The notes beneath the pieces were generated by a model. The model saw only the letters and a list, made by a program, of their open reading frames with translations. It was not told the DNA's origin and did no database searches. This document shows positions 37,159-49,049 of a DNA stretch of 64,000 bases, piece after piece (positions within the stretch are counted from its first letter, which is position 1; each line of letters begins with the position of its first letter). This stretch comes from Aspidiotus rigidus. Its lineage: Eukaryota; Arthropoda; Insecta; Hemiptera; Diaspididae. Position numbers and translations under genes: made by a program. The stretch lies in NCBI GenBank assembly GCA_035079385.1, contig JAVHKY010000023.1, forward strand, positions 8,283,501 to 8,347,500, in the 5' to 3' direction.

Positions 37159-40100
37159 TCATGACTGAACCAGCGAGTCATCGAAATGTGAATCATTCTC
37201 ATAGACTAATTCAATCAATCCCTCCTCAGGAATGTACCTGTTCAACACGGTAATGTCTTTAATATTTCGGTGACGATGAATTTCAATTTCTTCTAATGCT
37301 AAGCGCCTAAAATAAGATTTTTCCCTGTGGAGGAGAACTTCAGATCCCTCTTTGAGGCTATGACCACATTCAATTAAGTGGTCAGCAAACGCCGACTCTC
37401 CTACTTTTCTTTTAGCGGGGAACCCGCTATCCATTTTGTTAGGAGATTACATCCTCAGAAAACGTCCGCGTCCGCAGGTTAGGTTAGGTTACGGGACTTG
37501 GAAGAATTTCGAGTCTCGAGCTATATATAATAGGGGGGGGGGGACTTAGAAGAATTTCGAATCTCGAGCTATATATGATAGGAGGGGGACTTGGAAGAAT
37601 TTCGAGTCTCGAGCTATATATGATAAGAGGGGGACTTAGAAGAATTTCGAGTCTCGAGCTATATATGATAGGAGGGGGACTTAGAAGAATTTCAAGTCTC
37701 GAGCTATATATAATAGGAGGGGGGGGGGACTTGAAAGAATTTTGACTTTCGAGCTATATATATGATAGGAGGGGGACTTGGAAGAATTTCGAGTCTCGAG
37801 CTATATATGATAGGAGGGGGACTTGGAAGAATTTCGAGTCTCGAGCTATATATGAAAGGAGGGGGACTTAGAAGAATTTCAAGTCTTGAGATATATATGA
37901 TAGGAGGGGGACTTGGAAGATTTAGAAGAATTTCGAGTCTCGAGCTAAATATGATAGGAGGGGGACTTGGAAGAATTGTGACTTCCGAGCTATATATGAT
38001 AGAAGGGGGACTTGGAAGAATTTCGACTCTCGAGCTGTATATGATAGGAGGGAATGTAGAATGATAATTTCGATTTGAATTATATGACAAGATTATCAAC
38101 TCAGTTCCACACCACCTGAGAGGTCGAGTTAAGGAATTGCGGGTTCCCCGCTGCCATTGCAACGTCTGCAATGGCTTCTAATTTTTCCAGGCTTTCCTGT
38201 GTTCATCAACTCTAATTTTGAATTGACGGCTAGTCATCCCTATGTACACACTCGGGCAATCACCACAGGCCACCCTATAAACACCCTCCCTCTCTTTAAC
38301 TTGACCAAAAGGCTCTTCACCGTATTGGTACTATAAAACGCCGGCCGGAAACCAAAGGGACGGAAGGCACGGCTCAACTCCGAAGAAAACTTCCCCCAAA
38401 ACGGCATCCTAATCCACCGTTTACGTCTATCAAGATGCAACTGGCGGGGGAGGGAGGTAGTAGAATCGAGACTTTTTCTTGTAAGTCTCCTACGGACCAT
38501 GAGGTCAATGTCCACTTTGACCTGATTCACTCGAGCCAAGTGCTTTATCGTCACGAGTTCCTTATTAAACGCTACTTCACTCAAAGGGATCTGAGTGAGG
38601 CGATATATTAAACTATTAAATGTAGCAACTTTATGGGAAAAAGGTATGAAAGACGACCCGTGGATAGCAATATCGGTCGAAGTACTTTTCCGGTAAATAC
38701 CGAAATCATGGACGCCGTCAATGACGGATATGGTTAAGTCCATAAAATTTATTGATAAGCCGCCAACTTCAAGAGTGAACTTGATGGACGGATATAAACT
38801 ATTTAAATAAGCGAGAAACTCACTAAGGAGCTTCGCAGGACCGGTCCACGCACACAATATATCATCCACGTACCTATGCCAATAGAAAACGTGATTCAAA
38901 AACACCTGGCCCGAAGAAAACAGGTCAACCTCAAATTTAGACATAAAAACCTCCGAAATAAGAGAGCCTAAGGGGGAACTAATAGGGATCCCTACCTCCT
39001 CAGGGAACTCGAAGTATTTATCATCAAACTTGCAAAAATTAGGTGACCAACAGGCGTTCAATAGGTCGAAAAATTCGCCAAATTCATTGTGAGGAGTACC
39101 ACATTCCACGAGCAGTTTGCCTATTTGTTGCATAGTGATAGCCTTGGGAATATTGGGAAAAAGCCCAACGACATCAAACGAGCACAGAATTATACCCGGA
39201 GGAAGGTATGAGTCCTTCAATTTTTCAGCCAGGGCGCTCGAATTCTCAACTGAATAGGGAGACTCAACCGCCACACGAGCTTTGAACCATCTATCCGGGA
39301 ACTTAGCGAGGGAGTATGTAGGGGAGGAAACAAACGAACAACCGGCCGCATCGGCACTTTTTCTTTGTGTACCTTCGGCAACCCTTAAAGGAGGGGAGGA
39401 ACGGGATTCGGCTCCAAGATAGCTTTCTTTAGAGATTGGCTCTTAATGATTATCTTACTACCATTAATAAGTTTCGTAGCCTCTTTAACGAATTTTGGAA
39501 AATCAAAGAGAGGGGTCTCCTTAGCCCCACATTGGCCAAGTACCTCGTAAACCTTGGAGACGTAGGAAGCCTTATTCATCACTACGACAGCATTCCCTTT
39601 GTCAGCTTTGGTAATAACTAGCTTTTCCTCCATAATCCTCCTCCTCAGACCCGCTATCAATTCACTCCCTGTATCACTTATGCGACGGAGGGGGGTATTA
39701 CGAACAATTTCCGCACATTTTTTCTGGGTATTTACGCCAGGGCCGATTTTTATAGCTAAGTCAGCTACAACATTTGCTAACGTCTCCTGATTTTTTAGAA
39801 GGGGAGCCCGAACTTCAATCCCTTCTCCAGGAGTGTCATCTCATCACGGTTAAACTCCGTGTTACTATGATTTATGACACGGGGCTGAAACTGTTGAATT
39901 ATTCCATCGGCGTCACCTAGATCTAATTCGTCATCTCTCATCTTAGAACTTAGGAGGGAAGTAAGTTTCCGATTTTTCTTTTCTTTTAGTTTCAACTCAA
40001 ATTCACGACAATGGATGACCGTAAAATTAAAAAACGCATTGAGCTCATTCTCGTTTATTTTCCAGGTAATTCGAGTTGAAAACGGTACAAACATGTAAAT

Positions 40101-40170
40101 AAAATTAGGATTATGTACGTTAAGTTGCCTGTAGGCCAGATGTAGGTGCCTGTGTGATGCGAGTAGCATA
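37159..40170 (-). pseudogene. Second Penelope-like element, near full length but broken
   Basis: Read on the minus strand. The N-terminal region at 40170-39795 ends MTLLEKGLKFGLPF. A frameshift leads to LKNQETLANVVADLAIKIGP and the PLE hallmark ITKADKGNAVVVMNK (39595-39550). After another shift, RT runs from about 39340: SSPTYSLAKF, motif A SFDVVGLFPNIP (39190), ISSPLGSLISEVF (motif B) and HRYVDDILCAW. GIY-YIG starts near 38285 after a one-base shift (GVYRVACGDCPSVYIGMTSR). Coding is then broken by a roughly 700-bp insertion (37440-38150) and resumes with SAFADHLIECGHSL and VLNRYIPEEGLIELVYE, ending SLVQS at 37159. It is closely related to the 25-kb copy (same C-terminus) but retains motif A and the N-terminal region. 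No matching 5' arm was found near 40.2 kb. Confidence 0.87.
37414..38152. repeat. 45-bp tandem array (12 units) inserted in the PLE
   Basis: 37497-38053 holds about 12 head-to-tail units of ACTTGGAAGAATTTCGAGTC, TCGAGCTATATATGATAGGA, GGGGG. Unit length 45 bp (divisible by 3) keeps frames open on both strands, giving spurious 15-residue repeat proteins. The insert is bounded by near-palindromes AGCGGGGAACCCGCT (37414-37428) and GCGGGTTCCCCGCT (38139-38152). Next to the array lies AGGTTAGGTTAGGTTA (37480-37495). Confidence 0.8.
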
Positions 40171-42384
40171 CAGACATCTTACACATACGTACTGCAGAGA
40201 TAGAGACAGTCTTTTGTCGAGGAAGTGCCGTTCTCTCATCAAATTATGAAGTTTGCAGAATGGAAAGAAAAAAGAAGAGGATGAGAAAACTAAAAAGTGT
40301 ACAAATTGCGGTGTGAAAATCAGTCGTCGGAAAACGATCACTTCACTCCCATGATGCACGATGTGCAATGGTATGACAATTTGAAATAGCGTAATCCAGA
40401 AAATGCTCGTACATTCGGGCAATGTTTTTTAAATGGCACTCATTCGCACTTGGGAGAACGACGGGAGGAAAATAATAATAAAACGATACGATAAAGCTCC
40501 TTATTGGAATAGATAAAATACTCGACAATGGTAAACTTGATATGTTTCAGAAATACAAATCGAAAAAAATGGCAGTAGATAAAAAGAGCGAAGAATGAAC
40601 GGACGATAAGGAGAACGTAGAAGTAGCGTATTATAAACAGTTGACAAACGAAAAATATTACTGAGCGTGAATATGCATACATATGGTGCTCGGAAACCCA
40701 GGTAATGTTTAGTGGTCGCAAGTACGGCTGACTGCGATATCAGCAACGTCCTGAGAAACAAAATATGAGAAAAAAGAAAGAAAAAATAAAATTACGAGTA
40801 CGAACGGTTGCACTCAGAACTGGCCGTACGGGGCCCTACAGACTGATCTCGCATTCACGTTTGTCCTTGATCGGAGGGATGCTATACGTTTAGTAGTTCC
40901 ATGGTTGTCGGTTATTATTTTTCACATCATGCGTATGGCTCTACGCACATCTATTTACTACCCCTACTACCCTCGACATCTCGAAAGTTCGATCAGCGCC
41001 CTCTTCAAATTCATACGCAACTAACGAACACGAGGTTGACGCCACAACTGAATACGCTATGCTGTTTAACTGTTACTCGACAGGAACAGCAGCCCGAGTA
41101 AAAAACTTTACTGAAAACATCGCCGACTAAAAGTGATCGTTACGAGTAATACTACTAGTAGATTTAGTCATAGATTTGTAGTTTTTCGGTCCATATTAAA
41201 TTTTTTAATAATTTCAAAATCTTTCTTTCGTTACCGTATATTCTGCGCAGGCGATTAAACCGCGTTCCATCCGTCGCACATTTCGTCGAACTAAAAAAAA
41301 AGAAAGAAAATAGAAGAAAATATGAGATAATTTAAATAAATATTCGTTCGTACTTTCGGCACTTTGATGAAGCTTTTTTTCTTTTTTTGAAACAAGTTTT
41401 CTTTTTTTCATCGTTTTTCGTGTATTGTTCGTGGTCTGTGTAGATTAGCTTGTGAGTTCGTTTTTAGTTTTTTACGTGTTTTTTTTTTTTTTTCTGTGCA
41501 TTTGACTGTCGATTCAGTGCATCTTTTCAATTTATGTCTGTAAGTATTACGTATCGTATTATGGCTTCATGTTGAAAACTGCTTGATCGTGCCGATAACG
41601 TGATTGTGAATCTCGCCGGTGAAATAAACGCGCAAACTGAGAATATTATCCCCTAAACGAGCCTCACGTGAGCTGAGGTACGAATTTTACGATCCTTTTT
41701 TTCGTTCACGTGTACGTAGAGATGCGAGCCGGTATACCTATACAAAATTATCGCTGACAAGAAGTACAATTTGTTGGAATTTGTTCGAAAGTTCGCGGCG
41801 GTATTTCGGGGGCCGCGAACTTCGAGTGATAGGCCTACCTTGTGCCGGGTCACGAGTATTTGTAGATTTCTGGCTGTTTGGTGTTGTCGTATAACTCCTG
41901 GTTTTCTAGCTCTTCAGATTCGTTGTAGACGATACGAACGTCCCGGAGAAAGAAATCGCATTCTCTTGAAATTGACGGTCAAGTTTTTGATGTTTGACCG
42001 CCTTCCGATATTGTCACGAGGCAATCTAATTTGTCAGGAAAAGAGGGATAAACGAAAAAACGAATAAAAACGAATAAGAAACGGATTCGTTTAATTGGAA
42101 AGAGGGATCTTCGTCCGTCCGGTTTTTGGGCTGTTTACAGCTTTCTTTAACTTTTTTACTTGTGTAGGATACTTCTGTTCGGTCGGAAAGAATGGTTTAT
42201 GACAGAGGTATTCAATTATAGTGGCCCAGAGCAATTTTTCACATCGAAAGAGTTACCTGCTGATCGTGTCATTCATCTTCTCGTTCTTAATAGTGGCCGA
42301 CGGACTGGTCAACTACGAAAACTGACCCGCGGTAAAAATTAATCGAATACCTCCGGTGTGTGACAGTTTCAGGCCACTTTTATC
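40171..42384. other. Gene-free stretch between PLE and degenerate repeats
   Basis: No supported coding region. Open frames of 60-100 codons occur on both strands, but none shows a domain, conserved motif or compatible splice pairing. CpG-containing sequence is more frequent at 41540-42050 than around it, but no gene could be tied to it. Confidence 0.4.
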
Positions 42385-43500
42385 ATGTTTGTATGTGAGA
42401 AGGAAAATTCTGACCTAATAGAAAAAAGACCTTTTTCTAACATAGTCTTGGAGGTGCTTTTACACAGAAAATATGATGTCGACCGACTTGCGAGGAAGTT
42501 TAACTTTTTCACCATTCTTCATACTCTATGAGAATCAATTTCCACGCTATCATCAATGTTTTCTACCTTACCTCAAAGTTTTTTCCCAGACAAATTGCTT
42601 TTGACTGGCCAGGAAGGAAGAATCGCCTCGTGAGTTGTTATGAAACGTTGAAAAATTCTGACCTACGTACCAGAAAGATAAGATGGCTGTACTTCCTGAG
42701 TATCAATGTTTATTTTGTCGATCTATCTTATCGTTTTTCAACATTGTTTTCGAGATGTTTTTACTAGGATTGTTGTGCAGTACATAGCTTCTCTCTAACA
42801 ACATCGTCATGAAGCGTTCTCACGTCAGAAGGAGAATTTGAACCTATCAAAAAAAAGATATTATAGTTGTTAGGTCATCAGCTTTTTCTAACACTGTCTT
42901 GGAGGTGCTCTTACGCAGGAAAGATGATATTGCCCGACTAGAAAGAGAGCTGAGACTGACTGTTCTTCAAAGAAGCGTTTTTACGTGAGAAGAAAATCCT
43001 CCTACTCCATGAGAATCAATTTAGGGGCCATTCACTAATCACGTGAGAGCCTCAGGAAGGAGACCGAGTTTGAAAAATCTCTACATAAGTTTTTTCTCGA
43101 ATCAAAAAATCTTATGTATCGTTACATGGGGGCTGTAAAAAATAAGCAAAATCGTCCTTACGTAATTAATGAATGGCCCATCATTTTAACGTGGTATTGG
43201 AGATTGTTTTTTCGTAGACAAATTCCTGTTGACTGGCTAAGAAGGAAGAATCGCCTTGTGAGACTGTTCTACAATTTTTTATGAAACGTTCCTACGTGAA
43301 GAGGAAGATCTTGACTCAAGTTTCAGAAAGATGAGGTGTCTGCACGTTCTGAGAATCAATTCTCACATTCTTTAATTGGAAAAAATGCTTTTGACAGGCC
43401 GGGAAGAATAATTCGTCTTCAAGGTTGTTGTGCACTACTTATTACTACTCTTGAACATCGGTATGAAGCTTGCCCACGTACGAAGGAAGATATTGACCTA
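42385..43500. repeat. Old degenerate repeat units
   Basis: Recurring words: TTTTTCTAACA, TAGTCTTGGAGGTGCTTTTA (42445 and 42895), TTGACTGGCCAGGAAGGAAG, AATCGCCTCGTGAG (42605, 43230, 43395), TGAGAATCAATTT, ATGAAACGTT. The copies are diverged and irregularly spaced, suggesting an old tandem or segmental duplication cut by a MITE (43024-43179). Confidence 0.55.
43024..43179. mobile_element. 156-bp MITE with GGGGCCATTCA termini
   Basis: Starts GGGGCCATTCACTAATCACG and ends CGTAATTAATGAATGGCCC, an inverted repeat of about 25 bp with a few mismatches. It sits inside one of the degenerate repeat units (GAGAATCAATTT / CATTTTAACGTGG). The target duplication is unclear. Confidence 0.65.
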
Positions 43501-46500
43501 CTTTGATGGAGGAGGTTCTCAGGTTTTGATAAGTAGAGTTGGCCAGACTTGGAGTGAAGAGTTTAGGCTTTTAAAAAGGAAAGGAGTGATGACCAATTTC
43601 AGAAACTGATTATGAGGTCTTCAATATTTCTCCGGCTCTCAACCATTGTCGCATGTTCGAAACTCCAATCTGTGAGACAGATAAGGATTCTGAACGATGG
43701 ATTGAGCCAAGATTTGAGTGAATCTTGGGCTTCATGCCGAGGTTCACCCTTTTGAGGCCGGTATGAAATTTATTTCATCAAGCCTAAATCTATCCTCTCA
43801 ATGCAGTTAAGAATTTTCTTAGTCACCTATGCCTTTTCGATGTTGTCAAATACGAAAATTTCAACTCTCAAGATGAAAGAGAATCTGACCATGTGTTCCC
43901 AAGCCAGGCTATTGATGAAAATTTTCCTTTCTTCGTGTTTGGTTCGGATTACGACGCGTGCGATTTTTAAAATATTATATCACCGTATAGAAAGGAATGT
44001 GAGGATGCGCGCCTAGAGAATTCGACAAGAGGCTAAGTAATGGGTAATTTTTCGCACGAGCTCTTAGCGTCGTGTAAACAGACAACTCTAGACCTAGGTA
44101 GCCAGACGAAGCTGGACGAATTGTGAGCTTTCTCCGCGTGGTACCGAAATTTCGAACCCCCGTCAACTCGTACGCACTGTACCGCGTCTCCAGCCCTTCA
44201 ACTCCTCGTACTCACGTGTACCGAAGCGAGTATGGAAAAGCTCGCTATCGAAATTTCGTTCGGTACCGGTGCCTGCAACAGAGCACACCATGAATGGATA
44301 CGACCCGTACAAATTCATTAAAAGAACACACAAAGTATATTGCGTTCGCGCGAACTTTCGTCTACGAAGCAGTAGTACTGAGTGCTTTTACGTTGTCGTA
44401 TCGAGCTTACGAGTGACAGAAAGTATGTGAATGGAAAGCGCGGGCTTTTTCCATACGTTCGTCGTTCGTAGTATAGAGTCGATTATTTCAAGTTTTGTGC
44501 TCGTATTCCTTCTATCGTACTTCTAGACTGCAGTATAGTTTTTCTGTTTTTTTTTTTTCTACTTTTCGAGCCGGCAACGTGAGTAAGAAAGTGATAAAAA
44601 CGAAAGGAAAAAAAAATTGGTTTATCCAATTCTGTAATGCGGATTATTACATTAAACAGTGCACCTGGATTAACGGTATCGTTTGTGAAGGTCAGTAGCC
44701 GGCACTATAACGCAGTATTCATAATTTTCGTATCGTGTTTTTCACTCTGATCTCTTTAACGGTTAGCCGCGTGTTCTTTTTTTTTTTCATTTTTATTTTT
44801 TACTTTCGCTGTTCGCTGTCGGCCACACTCGTTTGATTGTTACTGCACGACTGGACCACATGGGTTTGCTCTTTAAGTGTGTCGAAAACCAGCAACGGAA
44901 GAAAGAGTTTAAAGCAATGAAATTCATGGGTGGCCGTTTTTTTGCAGAAGGAGTCTGATGCTAATTTTTGAGCGTGAATTTTTTAAGCATTGCCTCATCC
45001 GTCTAAGATTCTTACCTCTGTAAAACATTCGTCTGCTCTCGTTACTCTTAAGGAGACAAAAAACAATTATCTTTCTTTTGATCATGGACTGTTTAACGCG
45101 TGTGCTCGGGTAGACTCGGCGAAAACAAGAGTGGACCAGAGTCTGGTGAAGTTTAGCTAAGAAGTGTAAAACTTGCGGAGTGATTAAAAATTACTACTCA
45201 CAATTGCCCTCTTTTTACAAAATTTTGCAAATTTGAAACTATACGGTGCAAAACGTGGACCAACCGAGATCCGTCAAAGCTAAGGCCAGGCAAGTTTTTC
45301 GCTCAAGACAAAATAGTACATGCCGGTGGACACCAATTGATCCGCGAGTGTAGAACGTTTTTCTCTTCTGGTGGCGCGGGAAATAAAACTTGGGGTTATC
45401 TTCATTAACTGTGTCAATCGAGTCAAACAGGGAACCTGTTTTATGCTTAATTTTTGTTCTGAATGAAGATAAAAAGCTGTTGTCTGGTACAATCGTCTCC
45501 TGAATTTTCGACTGACCACCCTCCCATCATAATCGATGTTTTTTATCCGAAACCGAAAGGATAAAAATCACGTAAAGATGCCCGAAGTTCAGAGTACCAC
45601 CGAAAAACGACCGATGTCACTCAATCCTGTCATATATATCCAGTAGAAAATTTTCCGAGTCCAATCTTAATAGGTACAAAATTCTCAGATTGGCATAGTT
45701 TTAGACTGTTAGTGTGCATGCGTGTCGTACAATATTTCGTTGTGGTGCATCGTGTGCAAGTCGAACTGGTTTAGCGAGGGTAGTTGCTGTTTTTGGCTGA
45801 TGAAATATGTGCACACGATGGTTGAGATGGCAAACGGCGACACCCAAAGTGTCATTATAAATGAAGGAATGTATTGATGACATAATATTTGAAAGTTTCG
45901 CATGGTTAACTATAGCAACAACGCTATGTGAGGAAAACAAACCTCTTGTAGAAGGCAGTAGTTTAACAAACTTATCCTGACTCGAGTTCTATCCTTTTTT
46001 TTTTTTTTTTTTTTTTTTTGAGATTGTATGAAAAGTAGACCTGCGTTTGCAACTATTTGCCAATGTAATATCGAATTTTTCATACCTTTGTGTTTGAACA
46101 ATATTTAGTGAAAATATGTATCACAGCAGTGTTGCTTATTGAACCTATTCTCCTTGGTATTCGTCACTAGTCGATCGCACTTGCTCCTCTGCGGAAAAAG
46201 TCATTAAACCGCCATTTTTGAACGAATTCTCATGGCTCTTTGAGGTAGAAGGACTGCAGAAGATCTGCGAGGCGATCCTTCCTTTTCAAATCAACGTCCG
46301 CTCTTCTTTGAATTCTCTCGAACCAACGAGTAGTTCGCTTCGAAATAATCGCGAAGATGAGATACTTTTTCATCTCATGCCGGGATATGCGTTTGAAGAT
46401 ATTTATCAAACAACGTGGACGCAGATAAAATGGATGCAAATTCATTCTACTAAGATATTTCTCGAGATTATATCATTTTGGTTGATAATTTGATGTGCCA

Positions 46501-46972
46501 TTTTTCGTGATCGACGATTATACTAATCTTAGATTTTAGTGGTACATCCACTAGTCAGCGGACAGGATTACGTTCTGCTCTTCAATGGGTGAATATCACA
46601 ATGACAATGAGCAAGATATCGTGTCATGTAATTTTGTATTCTCATAAATTATGTATCGTCTGACTCTCTCCTCTCTTTTTCTCAATTTCTGTTTCCACAT
46701 TTTTTAGTTTGTCATTTTTCGCCTTTCTGTTAATCCTTCTGAGTATCAGTACACTTGATTGACGTTGAAGAAAAAAGTATTTTGGCAAAGAAAATGATGG
46801 GAGAAGGGTTCTGTGATTATTTACGAGTATTCTAATAAAAGATGATTGGAAAATCAGGCTCACCATCTCATTGTTTGGCTAAAAAAAAAGGGATTTGTAC
46901 ACTTGTACTCTCCTTTCATATCCTATTCCTGCGCTCAAACTTTCCTTTGAGTCATCGCCTTCTTTGCGTCCA
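43501..46972. other. Gene-free region upstream of Tet with one possible 5' exon area
   Basis: 44100-44600 is richer in CpG than its surroundings and ends near a strong consensus donor (CCGGCAAC/GTGAGTAAG at 44572-44586). It could hold a non-coding first exon of the downstream plus-strand gene; this is only a guess. No coding motif was recognised elsewhere. A poly-T run lies at 45996-46019. Confidence 0.3.
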
Positions 46973-47165
46973 CAGTGGCGTATTACCCTAGACGCACAGG
47001 AAGCACGTGCTTTCAGCGGCAAATTTTTGGGGGCGGCAAATCAACCGAAAAATGAAAAATACGATGAATTATGCGTGTGAAGAATAAAAAAATTGAAAAA
47101 TTCACTTTACGGGAGCGGCCCATTGGAAAGTGCTGCGAAACGGCAGAAGGCTTGATGGGCCACTG
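46973..47165. mobile_element. 193-bp hAT-type MITE with 8-bp target duplication
   Basis: Starts CAGTGGCGTATTACCC and ends GATGGGCCACTG. Flanking 8-mers are TGCGTCCA (46965-46972) and TGCGTCCG (47166-47173), 7 of 8 identical. CAGTGGC ends and an 8-bp duplication fit hAT. The insertion separates two halves of a sequence that is continuous in the related copy near 48.3-48.4 kb. Confidence 0.72.
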
Positions 47166-47240
47166 TGCGTCCGAGTTTGATGTATATGTCTGACTTGGTC
47201 GTCCCCAGGATTCAAATCGTGGTATTTTGGGTGTCCGGCA

Positions 47241-48131
47241 AATTCTTCGCACTGAAAATTTTTCGCAAAAACGAAAACACGAAAATTGTTCGCACGATTT
47301 ATATGACACTACAAATTATGAAAGGGGAAAGTTAGAATATTAAGAAATTAATTTCGAGAACGACTTCAAGTTGATGTAATCTTCAAGTAGGCCTAACTAA
47401 GCAGCAAAGTTTTTTCTTTCATTTCTGCCAATGCATTATGAGAAAAGTTATTGAAGAACGGCTGAAGGTGCGTTACAAAATGCTGATAGGTTACGTCATT
47501 TTGCAGCGTCAGCATTTGTACGAGTTGATGAAGTGATGGAAGCATTCGACGTCTTATGAGACAATAACGTTATCCCAGTTGAGGCTCAAGGAGTTCTCAA
47601 TTACTTTGAGGATACCTGGGTCGGCCGGTCTTGTCGCAGGGGTAGGCGAGCGCCGAAGTTTCCATTGAAAATGTGGAACCGCAATGAGGCCGCAGTCAGA
47701 GGTATGCCAAAAATTAATAACTCCGTTGAGGGATGGCACAATGTTTTCGAGTCAACGGTGGAAGCATATCACCCGATTGTCTTCCGCTTCATCGAAGCTG
47801 TGCAGCAAGAACAGGTCTTGACAGAAGTGAAGTACAAAGAAAAAGTCGCGGGAGAGCCTCCAACAGAGAAAAAAAAAATTTATCGTGACCACGCAGCTAG
47901 ATTAAGGCGATTGGTTGAACGTGACAATTCTGGAGACCAAGATGAGGGTGATCATCATCCAATTTTAATATACCTGAGAGGAGTAGTTCATAACATTGCT
48001 TGTTAGTTCCTATTTCCAAACGATTTTTTGTATCATTGTACATTGATTTGTACTCTGCATCACGAAACACATTTTTGTGCGAACAATTTTCGTGTTTTCG
48101 TTTTTGCGAAAAATTTTCAGTGCGAAGAATT
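47241..48131 (+). mobile_element. MULE-type element with about 54-bp terminal inverted repeats
   Basis: AATTCTTCGCACTGAAAATT ... GAAAATTGTTCGCAC (47241-47294) is repeated in inverse orientation at 48077-48131 (GTGCGAACAATTTTCGTGTT ... CAGTGCGAAGAATT), essentially perfectly. Between them lies the 3' part of a MULE-like transposase gene. At 891 bp it is a short internally deleted copy. Further TGCGAAGAATTTTCAG words follow at 48150-48200. No clean 9-bp target duplication was found at these limits. Confidence 0.72.
47470..48006 (+). pseudogene. MULE-like transposase C-terminal fragment
   Basis: The plus strand reads VLNYFEDTWVGRSCRRGRRA, PKFPLKMWN and then INNSVEGWHNVFESTV, VFRFIEAVQQEQVLTEVKY, to TAG at 48004-48006. 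The block NNSxEGWHNxF...H..I..FI..L..EQ is characteristic of transposases of the MULE group found in animals. One stop (near 47558) and the missing N-terminus and catalytic part make it a pseudogene. Its ends coincide with the TIR element 47241-48131. Confidence 0.72.
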
Positions 48132-48890
48132 ATCTGTGCTCACAATTTGTTTTGCGCATAATTTTCTCTTGCGAATAGTTTACTTGCGAAGAATTTTCAG
48201 GGAATCGGTATTTTGGAATCCAAAAATTAGGCTTATCTTATTTTTTGGCTAGGAAAGTGAGGTATACCTGAAGGGAATTTGTACACGGATCACTTACTCT
48301 CGCGCTCGAACTTTCCTTCGGTTGCCGCTTTCTTTCTCTTCTCCTAACACTGTTCTTTGTATCCAGGTTCCATACGTCTGACTTGGTCGTTGCGAGGATT
48401 TAAATCGTGACATTTTGGCCTCAGAAAACCAACATTTTTTGGCTAAGAAAGTTGCGAGAATGATTCACAGTTTGATGACTCTAGATGGTTTAATCCTGAT
48501 TTTTCTGACTGTTCTCGTTTTCAGTCGTTGTTGGTTGGGTCAGGTGCTTTCAATCTTGTAGATAAGGGTTTCTCAATATCTGACAGCGCCCGCAACTGTT
48601 TTATAATTTTTTGCGGTCGTTGGAGTATCCGTTTCCCAGCAGACTCGGTATTTTCCTTCACTTTCTTCGGAAATTGAACGAGATTGATATACTTTTGAAT
48701 TTAATAGTCTCGTCAGAGATTTGTTTCTCTCGTTCATCAGACTCACTTTTGACAGCATAAATTTCCGCGTCCCTCTCGTAAAAGCAATCACTTTCACTTT
48801 TGAATATACATGAAATTCACCACTGTAATCGTGTTCCAAGAAATGGGCATGCTTTTTTCACTTTTTCTCTGAATTGGACGGAGGGATGGA

Positions 48891-49035
48891 CAATAGCGGA
48901 TTTACGGGGGGGACAGAGGGAACGTCCCCCCCCCCAAAAAAAAAAAAAAAAAAAAGACTGAAATTGTTCAATTTAAAAAAGTTTTGAACGATGAAAGTTC
49001 CCCCCCCCCCCAAATGTACCCGTAAATCCGCCCCT
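48891..49035. mobile_element. MITE related to the 24.15-kb element
   Basis: The ends CAATAGCGGATTTACGGG and CCCGTAAATCCGCCCCT match the GCGGATTTA termini of the MITE at 24153. GGATGGA is repeated on both sides (48884-48890, 49036-49042). Inside are a C run with an A run (48927-48955) and a second C run (49001-49012). Confidence 0.68.
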
Positions 49036-49049
49036 GGATGGAGTTGTGT

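Noticed and set aside
37704..38171. Open frames with 15-residue SPPPIIYSSRLEIL-type repeats on both strands
   Set aside because: 45-bp tandem units are divisible by three and lack stops; no gene context.
39795..40528. Independent gene in the frames at 39.8-40.5 kb
   Set aside because: 39795-40170 continues into the PLE after one frameshift (LLEKGLKFGLPF then LKNQETLANVV). The frames beyond 40.17 kb have no motif.
43801..44698. Frames of about 70 codons near the CpG-richer block
   Set aside because: Short, no motif. The block may be a non-coding first exon, but coding is not supported.
46218..46493. 91-codon frame starting MNEFSWLFEVEGLQ
   Set aside because: No domain, no splice partner, no supporting context.
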